From the NCBI GenBank assembly GCA_937970115.1, contig CALBVO010000009.1, positions 1-11,980 of the forward strand: a stretch of DNA of 11,980 nucleotides, in the 5' to 3' direction. Numbering within the stretch: the first letter of the stretch is position 1; each line of letters begins with the position of its first letter. The position numbers and the translations under genes are program-made. Shown here piece by piece: positions 1-6,316 of this stretch. The stretch comes from Minisyncoccota bacterium. GTDB taxonomy: Bacteria > Patescibacteriota > Minisyncoccia > Phycocordibacterales > UBA1006. Below the pieces are notes generated by a model. The model was not told where the DNA came from, did not search any database, and saw only the letters and a program-made list of their open reading frames with translations.

Positions 1-1083
1 AGCAATGACCGCTCGATCTAGTCCCATGAGCCCATCAATAGTTAATGGTAGGGCCTTCATAAGATCACGCATACGTTTTCGTTCTTCGATAGTAATTTCA
101 TGTACTTTTTTATTAATATCATCCAGACGTGTGAGGTCATGAATAACCTCGGCAATTTTCTTTGGGAGAAGTTCTGTTAGAGCATTTTTAATATTCTTGT
201 TTTTTGTTTGTTCAAATACTTTTAATATTCGTTTATCAAGCGCACCTTTGTCAGTATCAGGAAAGAGGTCAATTTCAGCGGTAACTGGTCCTTGTCCTAA
301 TAGGTCTGCAACCTGTTTTGAGCTATTGAGGATTAAGGGTGATGAGAGTCCAAAATGAGTAAAGAGGATTTTACCTGTTTTTGAAAATGCTTTTTTACCC
401 CAACAGAAAAACGTGATTTTCATAAATGATAATGACGTTCCAGAAATTTCCTTGATCCAGAAATCGCTCGCACGCAAGGGAACGATATCAGGACTTGGTG
501 TATGAACCGTATGACCAATTTTTTTCATAAATTTGAAGCCATCACCTGTAGAACCCGTTTCTGGATAGGAAACTCCACCAGCACAAATAATATAATGATC
601 AGCGGCATAGCGTGTATTTTTTACATCAACGCCAATAATGGTATTTCCTTTGATATGCATATCAGTTACGGGGCTTTGATATTTTACGTGTACCTTATGT
701 TCTTTGATAAAATCTCGCATGACCTTAAATACATCGTAGGCTTTTTCTGTTTTTGGAAAGACTCGATTACGTGCTTGGGTAACTAGAGGAAGTTTTTTCT
801 TTTCAAAAAAAGTAAAAGTATCTTTGACCGAGAATTGTGAAAATGGGGAATAGAGGAATTTTGCATTGTCACCATAAAAAGATAAAAGTTTTCTATTATC
901 AAGTTCATAATTAGTGATATTACATCGCCCACCACCAGTGATTTTCAGTTTTTCACCGAGACTGGTATTTTTCTCCAGCAGGAGAACTTTTTTACCATTT
1001 TTTGCTGCCGTTCCTGCAGCCATCATACCTGCAGGTCCACCACCAATAACGATGAGATCGTATTTTTCAGTATGAAATTTCAT
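1..1083 (-). CDS. HI0933/BaiN-family FAD-dependent oxidoreductase (partial, C-terminus off the left edge)
   Basis: The frame is open for 361 codons from ATG at 1083 to the window edge, with no stop. An FAD/NAD(P)-binding Rossmann start (VIGGGPAGMMAA, residues 12-23) is followed by the family hallmark GEKLKITGGGRCNITN (about 43-58). Then come CAGGVSYPETGSTGDGF (about 167-183) and a GKILFTHFGLSSPLIL block (about 236-251). These are the conserved blocks of the HI0933-like flavoprotein family, often annotated as YhiN or aminoacetone oxidase family. BaiN, a reductase in bile-acid metabolism, is a characterised relative, but the substrate here cannot be read from sequence. The visible part ends near the 'GLDRAVIA' segment, so roughly the last 40-60 residues, including the final FAD-contacting motif, lie outside the window. 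It is divergent from sodA and shares a 99-base intergenic region with it. Family assignment is secure; the reaction is unknown. Confidence 0.93.
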   Translation of the reverse strand, partial: MKFHTEKYDLIVIGGGPAGMMAAGTAAKNGKKVLLLEKNTSLGEKLKITGGGRCNITNYELDNRKLLSFYGDNAKFLYSPFSQFSVKDTFTFFEKKKLPLVTQARNRVFPKTEKAYDVFKVMRDFIKEHKVHVKYQSPVTDMHIKGNTIIGVDVKNTRYAADHYIICAGGVSYPETGSTGDGFKFMKKIGHTVHTPSPDIVPLRASDFWIKEISGTSLSFMKITFFCWGKKAFSKTGKILFTHFGLSSPLILNSSKQVADLLGQGPVTAEIDLFPDTDKGALDKRILKVFEQTKNKNIKNALTELLPKKIAEVIHDLTRLDDINKKVHEITIEERKRMRDLMKALPLTIDGLMGLDRAVIA

Positions 1084-1097
1084 ATGGATTTAGTATA
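1084..1097 (-). promoter_or_regulatory. -10 box and near-leaderless start of the flavoprotein gene
   Basis: On the minus strand a TATACT hexamer (1097-1092) lies 8 bases before the ATG at 1083. With a usual 6-7 base gap from -10 to the transcription start, the mRNA would begin within about two bases of the start codon. No convincing -35 box and no Shine-Dalgarno sequence are visible. Confidence 0.5.
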
Positions 1098-1146
1098 CGT
1101 ATTTTAGGGTAATATGCGAGAAATTTTTTTCAAAAATGAAAGAATG

Positions 1147-1176
1147 TTTTAATAATTAAAAGAATACTGCTATAAT
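1147..1176 (+). promoter_or_regulatory. Extended -10 promoter of sodA with small upstream palindrome
   Basis: TGC-TATAAT (1168-1176) is a perfect extended -10 element. Exactly six bases separate TATAAT from the sodA ATG at 1183, so transcription should start at or next to the A of ATG, giving a leaderless mRNA. At the -35 position there is only TTTAAT, but it lies within a perfect small palindrome (TTTTAAT-A-ATTAAAA, 1147-1161). The promoter is strongly supported; whether the palindrome is an operator is open. Confidence 0.65.
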
Positions 1177-1182
1177 AAATAC

Positions 1183-1800
1183 ATGTTTGTACTACCTGAA
1201 TTAAAAAATCCATACACAGCTTATGAGCCATATATTGATGCGACAACCATGGAAATACATCATCAAAAACATCATGCTGGTTATGTTAAAAAACTAAATC
1301 AAACTTGCGTTGATAATGAAATTGATTGCGATCGTATTGAAGATCTTTTTGAAAAAATCTCTAAACTTCCAAATGCTATACGAAATAATGCAGGTGGTCA
1401 CTATAACCATACGATATTTTGGAGTATCTTGAATGATATTATGGCAACACCTTCTCCAGATTTACATAATGCATTAAATGAAAAATTTGGTAACTTAGAG
1501 AGTTTTAAGTCAGAATTTACCAAAAAGGCATTAGGCGTATTTGGTTCCGGATGGTGTTGGTTGGTGGTTAACAATGAAAACCAACTCGAAATCGTTACTA
1601 CTAAAAACCAGGACAATCCTTTGATGAGTGATATTAATGCTGGGTATCCTATTTTGGCTATAGATGTTTGGGAGCACGCATATTATTTAAAATATCAAAA
1701 TAAACGAGTAGATTACATTAATAATATTTGGGCATTGATTGATTGGAATGTTGTATCTGAAAGATACGCGCATAAACCAGAGATGAACGACTTGGCATAG
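1183..1800 (+). CDS. sodA: Superoxide dismutase, Fe/Mn family (Mn-type signature)
   Basis: A 205-residue enzyme converting superoxide to oxygen and hydrogen peroxide, of normal length for the family. The four metal ligands are visible: H26 in TMEIHHQKHH, H76 in GGHYNHTIFW, and D161 and H165 in DVWEHAYYLK. The outer-sphere glutamine appears to be Q143 (TTKNQD) in the C-terminal domain, and Gly occupies the position where Fe enzymes carry their glutamine. Both point to manganese or cambialistic use. There is no signal peptide, so it is cytoplasmic. The ATG at 1183 is the only sensible start: homology begins at LPELKNPY, and the leaderless promoter ends six bases before it. It is transcribed alone, with an AT-only hairpin downstream and the nrd operon beyond. 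Cys125 and Trp126 in the SGWCWLVV segment fit the family core. Confidence 0.96.
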   Translation: MFVLPELKNPYTAYEPYIDATTMEIHHQKHHAGYVKKLNQTCVDNEIDCDRIEDLFEKISKLPNAIRNNAGGHYNHTIFWSILNDIMATPSPDLHNALNEKFGNLESFKSEFTKKALGVFGSGWCWLVVNNENQLEIVTTKNQDNPLMSDINAGYPILAIDVWEHAYYLKYQNKRVDYINNIWALIDWNVVSERYAHKPEMNDLA

Positions 1801-1820
1801 TCGTTTTTTTTCTTACTATT

Positions 1821-1870
1821 ATAATTATTTAAAAAATAAAAAACATCTTTTTTATTTTTTAAATAATTAT
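1821..1870 (+). terminator. AT-only perfect hairpin after sodA
   Basis: Two 23-base arms (1821-1843 and 1848-1870) are exact reverse complements around the loop CATC, and every base in the arms is A or T. Runs of T follow (1871-1875), and a T run also precedes it (1804-1811). It begins 20 bases after the sodA stop. The likely role is an intrinsic terminator for sodA, perhaps working in both directions. The stem is unusually long for one with no G-C pair, so a repeat element or cruciform-forming site is also possible. Confidence 0.6.
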
Positions 1871-1940
1871 TTTTTAGATCCTTATATTTCTTAGGTTTCA
1901 TGTGTAAAATTCTTGACGGTAATTATGGAAAATTATTTAG

Positions 1941-1978
1941 TGCGAATTTTAAAGGCAAAAAAAGCTTGAAAATTTGCA
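1941..1978 (+). repeat. Imperfect inverted repeat overlapping the nrdB -35 region
   Basis: Arms 1941-1956 and 1964-1978 pair imperfectly (TGC..AATTTT.AA..GC against GC.T..AAAATT.GCA) around a seven-A loop. The right arm runs into the -35 box of the nrdB promoter. It could be an operator or an insulating hairpin. Support is only the visible symmetry. Confidence 0.35.
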
Positions 1979-2003
1979 CAGTATCAAGAGGTCTTGGTAT
2001 AAT
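1974..2003 (+). promoter_or_regulatory. nrdBA promoter
   Basis: TTGCAC (1974-1979), an 18-base spacer and TATAAT (1998-2003) preceded by TGG give both a recognisable -35 and an extended -10. Predicted transcription start is near 2010, leaving a leader of about 117 bases before the nrdB ATG. This differs from the other promoters in the window, which abut their start codons. It suggests that the nrd leader has a regulatory job. Confidence 0.6.
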
Positions 2004-2007
2004 AGGT

Positions 2008-2054
2008 TCATAATCAAATGCTACATGAATTATCCGTATCACAACACTTTGTGG
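2008..2054 (+). promoter_or_regulatory. Possible NrdR-like operator pair
   Basis: A 16-base imperfect palindrome at 2039-2054 has the TCAC-N8-GTGG layout with an A-T rich centre. By my count it agrees with the known NrdR box (ACAC, W, ATATAT, W, GTGT) at 11 of 16 positions. A weaker copy (8 of 16) starts exactly 31 bases upstream at 2008, the spacing typical of paired NrdR boxes, and overlaps the predicted transcription start. Outer complementary bases (CCGT at 2034-2037, ACGG at 2058-2061) also allow the better site to fold as an RNA hairpin. This is inference from pattern only, and the centre of the box is poor. Confidence 0.3.
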
Positions 2055-2113
2055 TTCACGGAATTTCAGTCCCTCTTTTTCATGACAGCTGTTGTTTTAT
2101 TCAATTAATCTAA
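2018..2113 (+). CDS. Possible 31-codon leader peptide ahead of nrdB
   Basis: An ATG at 2018, about 8 bases after the predicted transcription start, opens a frame that ends with TAA at 2111-2113, 13 bases before the nrdB ATG and out of frame with it. The peptide starts MLHELSVSQHFVV and ends with DSCCFIQLI. It contains two adjacent cysteines but no strong run of one amino acid. It resembles nothing I recognise and has no Shine-Dalgarno sequence. It may be chance; its position is the only argument for it. Confidence 0.18.
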   Translation: MLHELSVSQHFVVHGISVPLFHDSCCFIQLI

Positions 2114-2126
2114 GCCTTATCTATAC

Positions 2127-3401
2127 ATGGAAATAACACAAGTACAAAAAAGAAACGGTGACATCAAATCGTTTGATATTCAAAAAATTGTAAAAGCTAT
2201 CACAAACGCAATGCGTGAAGCTGAAGTAGGCGGGCGAGAAGACGCCGAACGTGTTGCAGAATTGGTATATCAGGAATTAGTTCAACGTGCAGAAATGAAT
2301 CCAAAATATATTCCGAATATTGAGGAAATTCAGGATATCGTAGAAGAGGCATTAATGGTTGGTGGTTTCCGTGAGGTAGCGAAATCATATATTATTTACC
2401 GTCAGGCACGTGCTGCTGAACGAGCGACTAATGTATTTGAACGACGTGTTGCATTAAAACCCTACGAATACCCACAATTAAATCAATATGTTGATGCAAT
2501 TCGTCATTCATATTGGATTCATACAGAATTTAACTTTATTGCGGATATCCAAGATTTCAAGGTAAATCTGAACGAGACGGAACGATCAGCTATTAAGAAT
2601 GCCATGTTGGCGATCTCACAGATTGAGGTAGCCGTTAAAAGTTTCTGGGGAGACATTTATAAAAAAATGCCAAAGGCAGAAATTGGAGCTGTTGGTGCAA
2701 CCTTTGCAGAATCAGAGGTACGACACCATGACGCCTATTCTCACTTGCTAGAAATTCTTGGTCTTAATAATGAATTCAAGAACCTGAAAAAGAATCCGGT
2801 AATCATGCGACGGGTTCAATATTTGGACAACGCACTACGTAACGCTAAATCTGACGATAACAAGGACTATGCAGAATGCATCATGCTCTTTTCACTCTTT
2901 ATTGAGCATGTATCATTATTCTCACAATTCCTTATTATTATGGCTTTCAATAAGCATAAGAATATGTTGAAGGGTATTTCAAATGTTGTTGAGGCAACAA
3001 GTAAAGAAGAGCAAATCCATGGAAACTTTGGAATTGATATTATTAATATCATTAAAAAAGAAAATCCAACATGGTTTAGCAAAGAGCATAGTGATCGCGT
3101 TCGCGAAGTTTGCCTCGAGGCCTATGATTCAGAAGCTGAAATTATTGATTGGATCTTTACTGCCGGAGAAATTGATTTCTTACCATCAGCAGTTGTAAAA
3201 GAATTCGTAAAAGATCGATTTAATAAATCACTTAAATCAATTGGTGTTACACCAGTATTTGAAACAGATGATTCACTATTGGCAGAAACAGAATGGTTCG
3301 ATGACGAAATCGTCGCAACAAAACATGGAGATTTCTTTGATAAACGATCAGTTAATTACAATAAACGTAGCAAATCTATTACAAGTGATGACTTATTCTA
3401 G
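2127..3401 (+). CDS. nrdB: Class I ribonucleotide reductase radical-generating subunit with N-terminal ATP-cone
   Basis: A 424-residue small subunit of the enzyme that makes dNTPs. Residues 3-93 form an ATP-cone (VQKRNGDIKSFDIQKIVKAI to SYIIYRQ), the allosteric ATP/dATP switch that normally sits on NrdA. The ferritin-like R2 domain follows. Metal ligands are readable as E167, E197 and H200 (EVRH), E260 (FIEH), and E295 and H298 (EEQIH). Y204, four residues after H200, matches the radical tyrosine position, so this is not the Phe-type class Ic. The first ligand is Glu where E. coli has Asp. The C-terminal tail carries Y411 and ends SDDLF, suitable for docking to NrdA. ATP-cone NrdB proteins with cone-less NrdA partners are known, for example in Leeuwenhoekiella blandensis (subclass Id, dimanganese). 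Membership of Id is possible here but cannot be proven from sequence. It is followed after 89 bases by nrdA. Confidence 0.95.
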   Translation: MEITQVQKRNGDIKSFDIQKIVKAITNAMREAEVGGREDAERVAELVYQELVQRAEMNPKYIPNIEEIQDIVEEALMVGGFREVAKSYIIYRQARAAERATNVFERRVALKPYEYPQLNQYVDAIRHSYWIHTEFNFIADIQDFKVNLNETERSAIKNAMLAISQIEVAVKSFWGDIYKKMPKAEIGAVGATFAESEVRHHDAYSHLLEILGLNNEFKNLKKNPVIMRRVQYLDNALRNAKSDDNKDYAECIMLFSLFIEHVSLFSQFLIIMAFNKHKNMLKGISNVVEATSKEEQIHGNFGIDIINIIKKENPTWFSKEHSDRVREVCLEAYDSEAEIIDWIFTAGEIDFLPSAVVKEFVKDRFNKSLKSIGVTPVFETDDSLLAETEWFDDEIVATKHGDFFDKRSVNYNKRSKSITSDDLF

Positions 3402-3432
3402 TCATTAATACACGCACCTTAATCACATATAC

Positions 3433-3458
3433 ATAGACCCGAGATGCCTCAGGTCTAT
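3433..3458 (+). other. Hairpin between nrdB and nrdA
   Basis: ATAGACC (3433-3439) pairs with GGTCTAT (3452-3458), and an inner GAG/CTC (3441-3443, 3448-3450) encloses the loop ATGC. An AT-rich tract follows, but no long T run. It sits in the 89-base gap between two subunit genes that must be co-expressed. A partial terminator or mRNA-processing hairpin that sets subunit ratio is more likely than a full stop. Confidence 0.45.
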
Positions 3459-3490
3459 TTATATATTTAATACACACAGAACACATAAAC

Positions 3491-5167
3491 ATGAATTGGT
3501 TAAATGAAAACAGTCGAACATTCCTCGAGCGAGGATACCTGCTACCAGGTGTCAGCGCAGAAGAACGCATTCGCGAAATTGCAGATACTGCTGAGAAAAT
3601 TTTAAATAAGCCAGGATTTTCTGATAAATTCTATGGATACATGGAAAAGGGATATTATTCTCTTTCATCACCAGTATGGGCAAACTTTGGTCATGATCGT
3701 GGTCTTCCAATCTCATGTTTTGGTTCATATTTGGCTGATGATATGGGAAGTATCTTACATACACAGGCAGAAGTTGGAATGATGTCAAAAATGGGTGGAG
3801 GATCATCTGCGTATTTTGGAGCCTTGCGACATCGAGGTGCTGAAATCACAAATAATGGTCAATCATCAGGAGCTGTTCATTTTATGGAACTATTCGAAAC
3901 GTTGATTGGTGTAGTATCACAGGGTTCAGTACGTCGTGGACACCTTTCGCCGTATCTACCTATTGAACATCCAGATGCCCCAGAATTCTTGAAAATTGGA
4001 ACTGAAGGTCACCCAATCCAAAAATTGACTCACGGCGTAACCGTTGGGGATGAATGGATGCAATCAATGATTGACGGAGATCAGGAAAAACGTGCATTAT
4101 GGGCAAAGGTAATCCAGGCTCGTAATGAAATGGGGTATCCATATATTATGTTCTCTGATAATGCGAATAACGGAGCACCTGATGTCTACAAAGATAAAGA
4201 TTTAAAAATCTATGCATCAAACATGTGTTCAGAAATCATGCTTCCTTCAAAAGAAGACTGGTCATTTGTATGCTGTCTTTCATCAATTAATGTTCGTCAT
4301 TATGACGAATGGAAAGACACCGACGCTGTTGAGACACTCACGTTCTTCTTGGATGCAGTCATGCAAGAATTCATCGATAAACTAGAAGTATATCGAGACT
4401 CAGACAAACGAAAAGATCAAGATAAATTCCGATTTATGAAACGAGCCTATGATTTTGCTGTGCAAAACCGAGCCCTAGGACTAGGAGTTTTAGGATGGCA
4501 TTCACTATTGCAATCAAAGATGTTGCCGTTCGAATCTATTGAATCAGCGAAATTGAATACTGAAATCTTTAAATTGATTCGTGATAAATCTCTCGCTGCT
4601 TCGGCAGAAATGGCAGAACTCTATGGCGAACCAGAAATTCTCAAAGGTTACGGACGACGTAATGCAACTACCATGGCTGTCGCTCCAACAACCTCATCAG
4701 CATTTATTCTTGGACAGGTATCACAAGGTATCGAACCAATCTGGTCTAACTGTTATGTAAAAGATATCGCAAAAATGAAGGTAACAATCAAGAATCCATT
4801 ATTGGAAAACCTTCTTGATCAAAAAGGTCACAATACACGAGATGTCTGGCAATCAATTCGAGATAACGATGGATCGGTTCAACACCTCACAGAAATTCTC
4901 GATGAAAAAGAACGAGACGTATTCAAGACCTTCCCAGAAATTAATCAAATGAATATTATTCAGCAGGCCGCAGCACGACAACGATATATCGACCAGGGAC
5001 AATCATTGAATATTATGATTCACCCAGATACACCTGTAAAAGACATCAATGCAATTTACGTTGAAGCCTGGAAACTAGGAATCAAGGCATTGTACTATCA
5101 ACATAGTATGAACGCAGCGCAGCAGTTTAATCGGAAGTTATTGGAATGTTCAAGTTGCGAAGCATAA
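3491..5167 (+). CDS. nrdA: Class I ribonucleotide reductase catalytic subunit, without ATP-cone
   Basis: A 558-residue alpha subunit that reduces ribonucleoside diphosphates. It is short because it lacks the N-terminal ATP-cone, which is on NrdB instead. Catalytic residues are visible: C76 (PISCFGS) and C261 (FVCCLSS) for the redox pair, N244, C246 and E248 in the NMCSE motif (thiyl radical site), and Y535-Y536 (ALYYQHSMN) for radical transfer. C553 and C556 in the C-terminal CSSC relay reductant. The specificity-site region (DMGSILHTQAEVGMMSKMGGGSS, about 84-106) and the APTTSS phosphate-binding loop (398-403) are intact. The start at 3491 matches the beginning of NrdA-like sequence and has no Shine-Dalgarno. 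It is probably co-transcribed with nrdB. Its TAA stop is shared with the left arm of the 126-base palindrome that follows. Confidence 0.96.
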   Translation: MNWLNENSRTFLERGYLLPGVSAEERIREIADTAEKILNKPGFSDKFYGYMEKGYYSLSSPVWANFGHDRGLPISCFGSYLADDMGSILHTQAEVGMMSKMGGGSSAYFGALRHRGAEITNNGQSSGAVHFMELFETLIGVVSQGSVRRGHLSPYLPIEHPDAPEFLKIGTEGHPIQKLTHGVTVGDEWMQSMIDGDQEKRALWAKVIQARNEMGYPYIMFSDNANNGAPDVYKDKDLKIYASNMCSEIMLPSKEDWSFVCCLSSINVRHYDEWKDTDAVETLTFFLDAVMQEFIDKLEVYRDSDKRKDQDKFRFMKRAYDFAVQNRALGLGVLGWHSLLQSKMLPFESIESAKLNTEIFKLIRDKSLAASAEMAELYGEPEILKGYGRRNATTMAVAPTTSSAFILGQVSQGIEPIWSNCYVKDIAKMKVTIKNPLLENLLDQKGHNTRDVWQSIRDNDGSVQHLTEILDEKERDVFKTFPEINQMNIIQQAAARQRYIDQGQSLNIMIHPDTPVKDINAIYVEAWKLGIKALYYQHSMNAAQQFNRKLLECSSCEA

Positions 5168-5291
5168 GAAAATAAATATATTGGCGAATATTTTTGTCGT
5201 CTTTAGAAAAAGAGCGCTCGTGGGATAGGGAATCCCGCTCGCGCCCTTTTTCTTTGTCTCCGCAATCTTCATCCAATATATTTATTTTCTT
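5166..5291 (+). repeat. 126-base nested palindrome after nrdA
   Basis: Perfect 19-base outer arms (5166-5184 and 5273-5291) are reverse complements. A second, GC-rich palindrome is centred on the same dyad, near 5229. The sequence between shows weaker residual complementarity (GAA-ATT against AAT-TTC). The left arm overlaps the nrdA stop codon. This concentric layout is more than an ordinary terminator needs. It resembles a palindromic repeat element or a long RNA hairpin that protects the 3' end. Confidence 0.6.
5206..5252 (+). terminator. Strong bidirectional terminator of the nrdBA operon
   Basis: GAAAAAG (5206-5212) pairs with CTTTTTC (5246-5252). Inside it a GC-rich stem (GCGC with GCGC, GGGAT with ATCCC) closes a five-base loop. 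The A run on one side and T run on the other give a terminator-like signal on both strands. Confidence 0.75.
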
Positions 5292-5332
5292 GAAAAGAGT
5301 AGATTAAATCCCTATTTCATTTTTGAAATTTT

Positions 5333-5362
5333 AAATAAAAAACCAGTAATGGTTTTTTATTT
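5333..5362 (+). terminator. Hairpin with T run directly before the hydrolase promoter
   Basis: Twelve-base arms (5333-5344 and 5351-5362, AAATAAAAAACC with its complement) enclose the loop AGTAAT. The right arm contains six T residues and ends where the TGG-TATAAT promoter begins. A second terminator or an operator over the -35 position are both possible. Confidence 0.5.
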
Positions 5363-5371
5363 TGGTATAAT
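5363..5371 (+). promoter_or_regulatory. Extended -10 promoter of the hydrolase operon
   Basis: TGG-TATAAT ends six bases before the ATG at 5378, the same spacing as for sodA and the helicase. The mRNA should be leaderless. The -35 position is occupied by the hairpin at 5333-5362 and shows no consensus. Confidence 0.65.
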
Positions 5372-5377
5372 ATACGT

Positions 5378-6316
5378 ATGAAAATATTAAAGATAATTTT
5401 ACTCATTATTATTCTGCTGGTTATTATTGGATATTTTTTCCTCAAGGATAAGCCAGAAAATTTTGTACCATATCAGGATTATGCAGCAGGATTAGAATCA
5501 TTTGAAACAGAATATGGAACCATGAAATATTCTGACGTAGGAGAAGGGAAGCCAATTCTATTAGTCCACGGTGTACCAACCAATTCATGGATGTACCGTA
5601 ATCTGTCAGCCGAGTTAGTTAATAATGGATATCGTGTCATTGCGCCTGACCTGATGGGATTTGGTGCTTCTGATCGATTACCAAAATATGATCATCATGA
5701 TTTCGATATTCAGGCACAACTTCTTATTGATCTCATGACCTCTTTGAATATTGATTCTTGGGAGCAGGTGACCCATGATATGGGAGGTCTAGTGACCTGG
5801 AACATGACACGAATTGCTCCAGAGAAAATCTCACACCTATATATGTTGAATACTATTATTTATCGAGATACCTTTAATCCACCAGCTGATTTTAAATATG
5901 AAAATGCTTTGCATCGTTGGTTCCTAGGTTTACATGCCCATCCAATGATCGGAAAACTTATTGTGAATAATATGTTACGAACAGCAACAGGTAATAATAC
6001 CTATGTTCATAGCGATCGCGTTGGGTATTGGTTACCAATTCGTTCAGGTGCTGAGGTGTTGGTTCATTTCTTTACGCACACTTCTGAGATCAAAGAAGAA
6101 ATTGATGAATACCGTTCGTGGCTTGTTGATTCTGAAATACCAGTATCTGTATTATGGGGAGAACATGATCCATTCCTCGATGTTGCCTCAGTGGAATTAT
6201 TACAACAGGAACTCAATTTACCTGACGAAGAAGTAGTGATTCTAACGGGGGCAAAACATCTTGTTGCTGAAGAATCGTATAAAGAGATTGCAGAATTTAT
6301 TGTGAACCATGAATAG
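5378..6316 (+). CDS. Membrane-anchored alpha/beta hydrolase, haloalkane dehalogenase/epoxide hydrolase type
   Basis: A 312-residue alpha/beta-hydrolase. Residues 4-22 are a hydrophobic helix (ILKIILLIIILLVIIGYFF) followed by K-D-K. This is probably a single anchor with the enzyme outside the membrane; an uncleaved signal is also possible. The oxyanion motif HGVPTNSWMYRNL (64-76), APDLMGFGASD (89-99), nucleophile elbow THDMGG (D134), acid D264 (WGEHDPF) and base H294 (AKHLV) complete an Asp-type triad. An Asp nucleophile marks the dehalogenase/epoxide hydrolase branch. However, the tryptophan that follows the nucleophile in haloalkane dehalogenases is Met135 here, so one halide-holding residue is absent and true dehalogenation is doubtful. 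It is first in an operon; its stop overlaps the next start by 8 bases (ATGAATAG). Confidence 0.87.
   Translation: MKILKIILLIIILLVIIGYFFLKDKPENFVPYQDYAAGLESFETEYGTMKYSDVGEGKPILLVHGVPTNSWMYRNLSAELVNNGYRVIAPDLMGFGASDRLPKYDHHDFDIQAQLLIDLMTSLNIDSWEQVTHDMGGLVTWNMTRIAPEKISHLYMLNTIIYRDTFNPPADFKYENALHRWFLGLHAHPMIGKLIVNNMLRTATGNNTYVHSDRVGYWLPIRSGAEVLVHFFTHTSEIKEEIDEYRSWLVDSEIPVSVLWGEHDPFLDVASVELLQQELNLPDEEVVILTGAKHLVAEESYKEIAEFIVNHE

Noticed and set aside
502..786. Plus-strand reading frame of 94 codons
   Set aside because: It is the antisense shadow of the flavoprotein gene, which is open throughout on the minus strand and carries clear family motifs.
1913..1941. Second nrd promoter from TTGACG at 1913
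   Set aside because: No acceptable -10 lies 16-18 bases downstream (TTTAGT at best), whereas the promoter at 1974-2003 is complete.
1801..2126. tRNA or structured non-coding RNA gene in the gap
   Set aside because: No tRNA arms, CCA end or recognisable riboswitch core; the visible structures are explained as palindromes and promoter elements.
2127..3401. Phe-type class Ic NrdB
   Set aside because: The radical position is Tyr204, four residues after ligand H200, so the Phe signature is absent.
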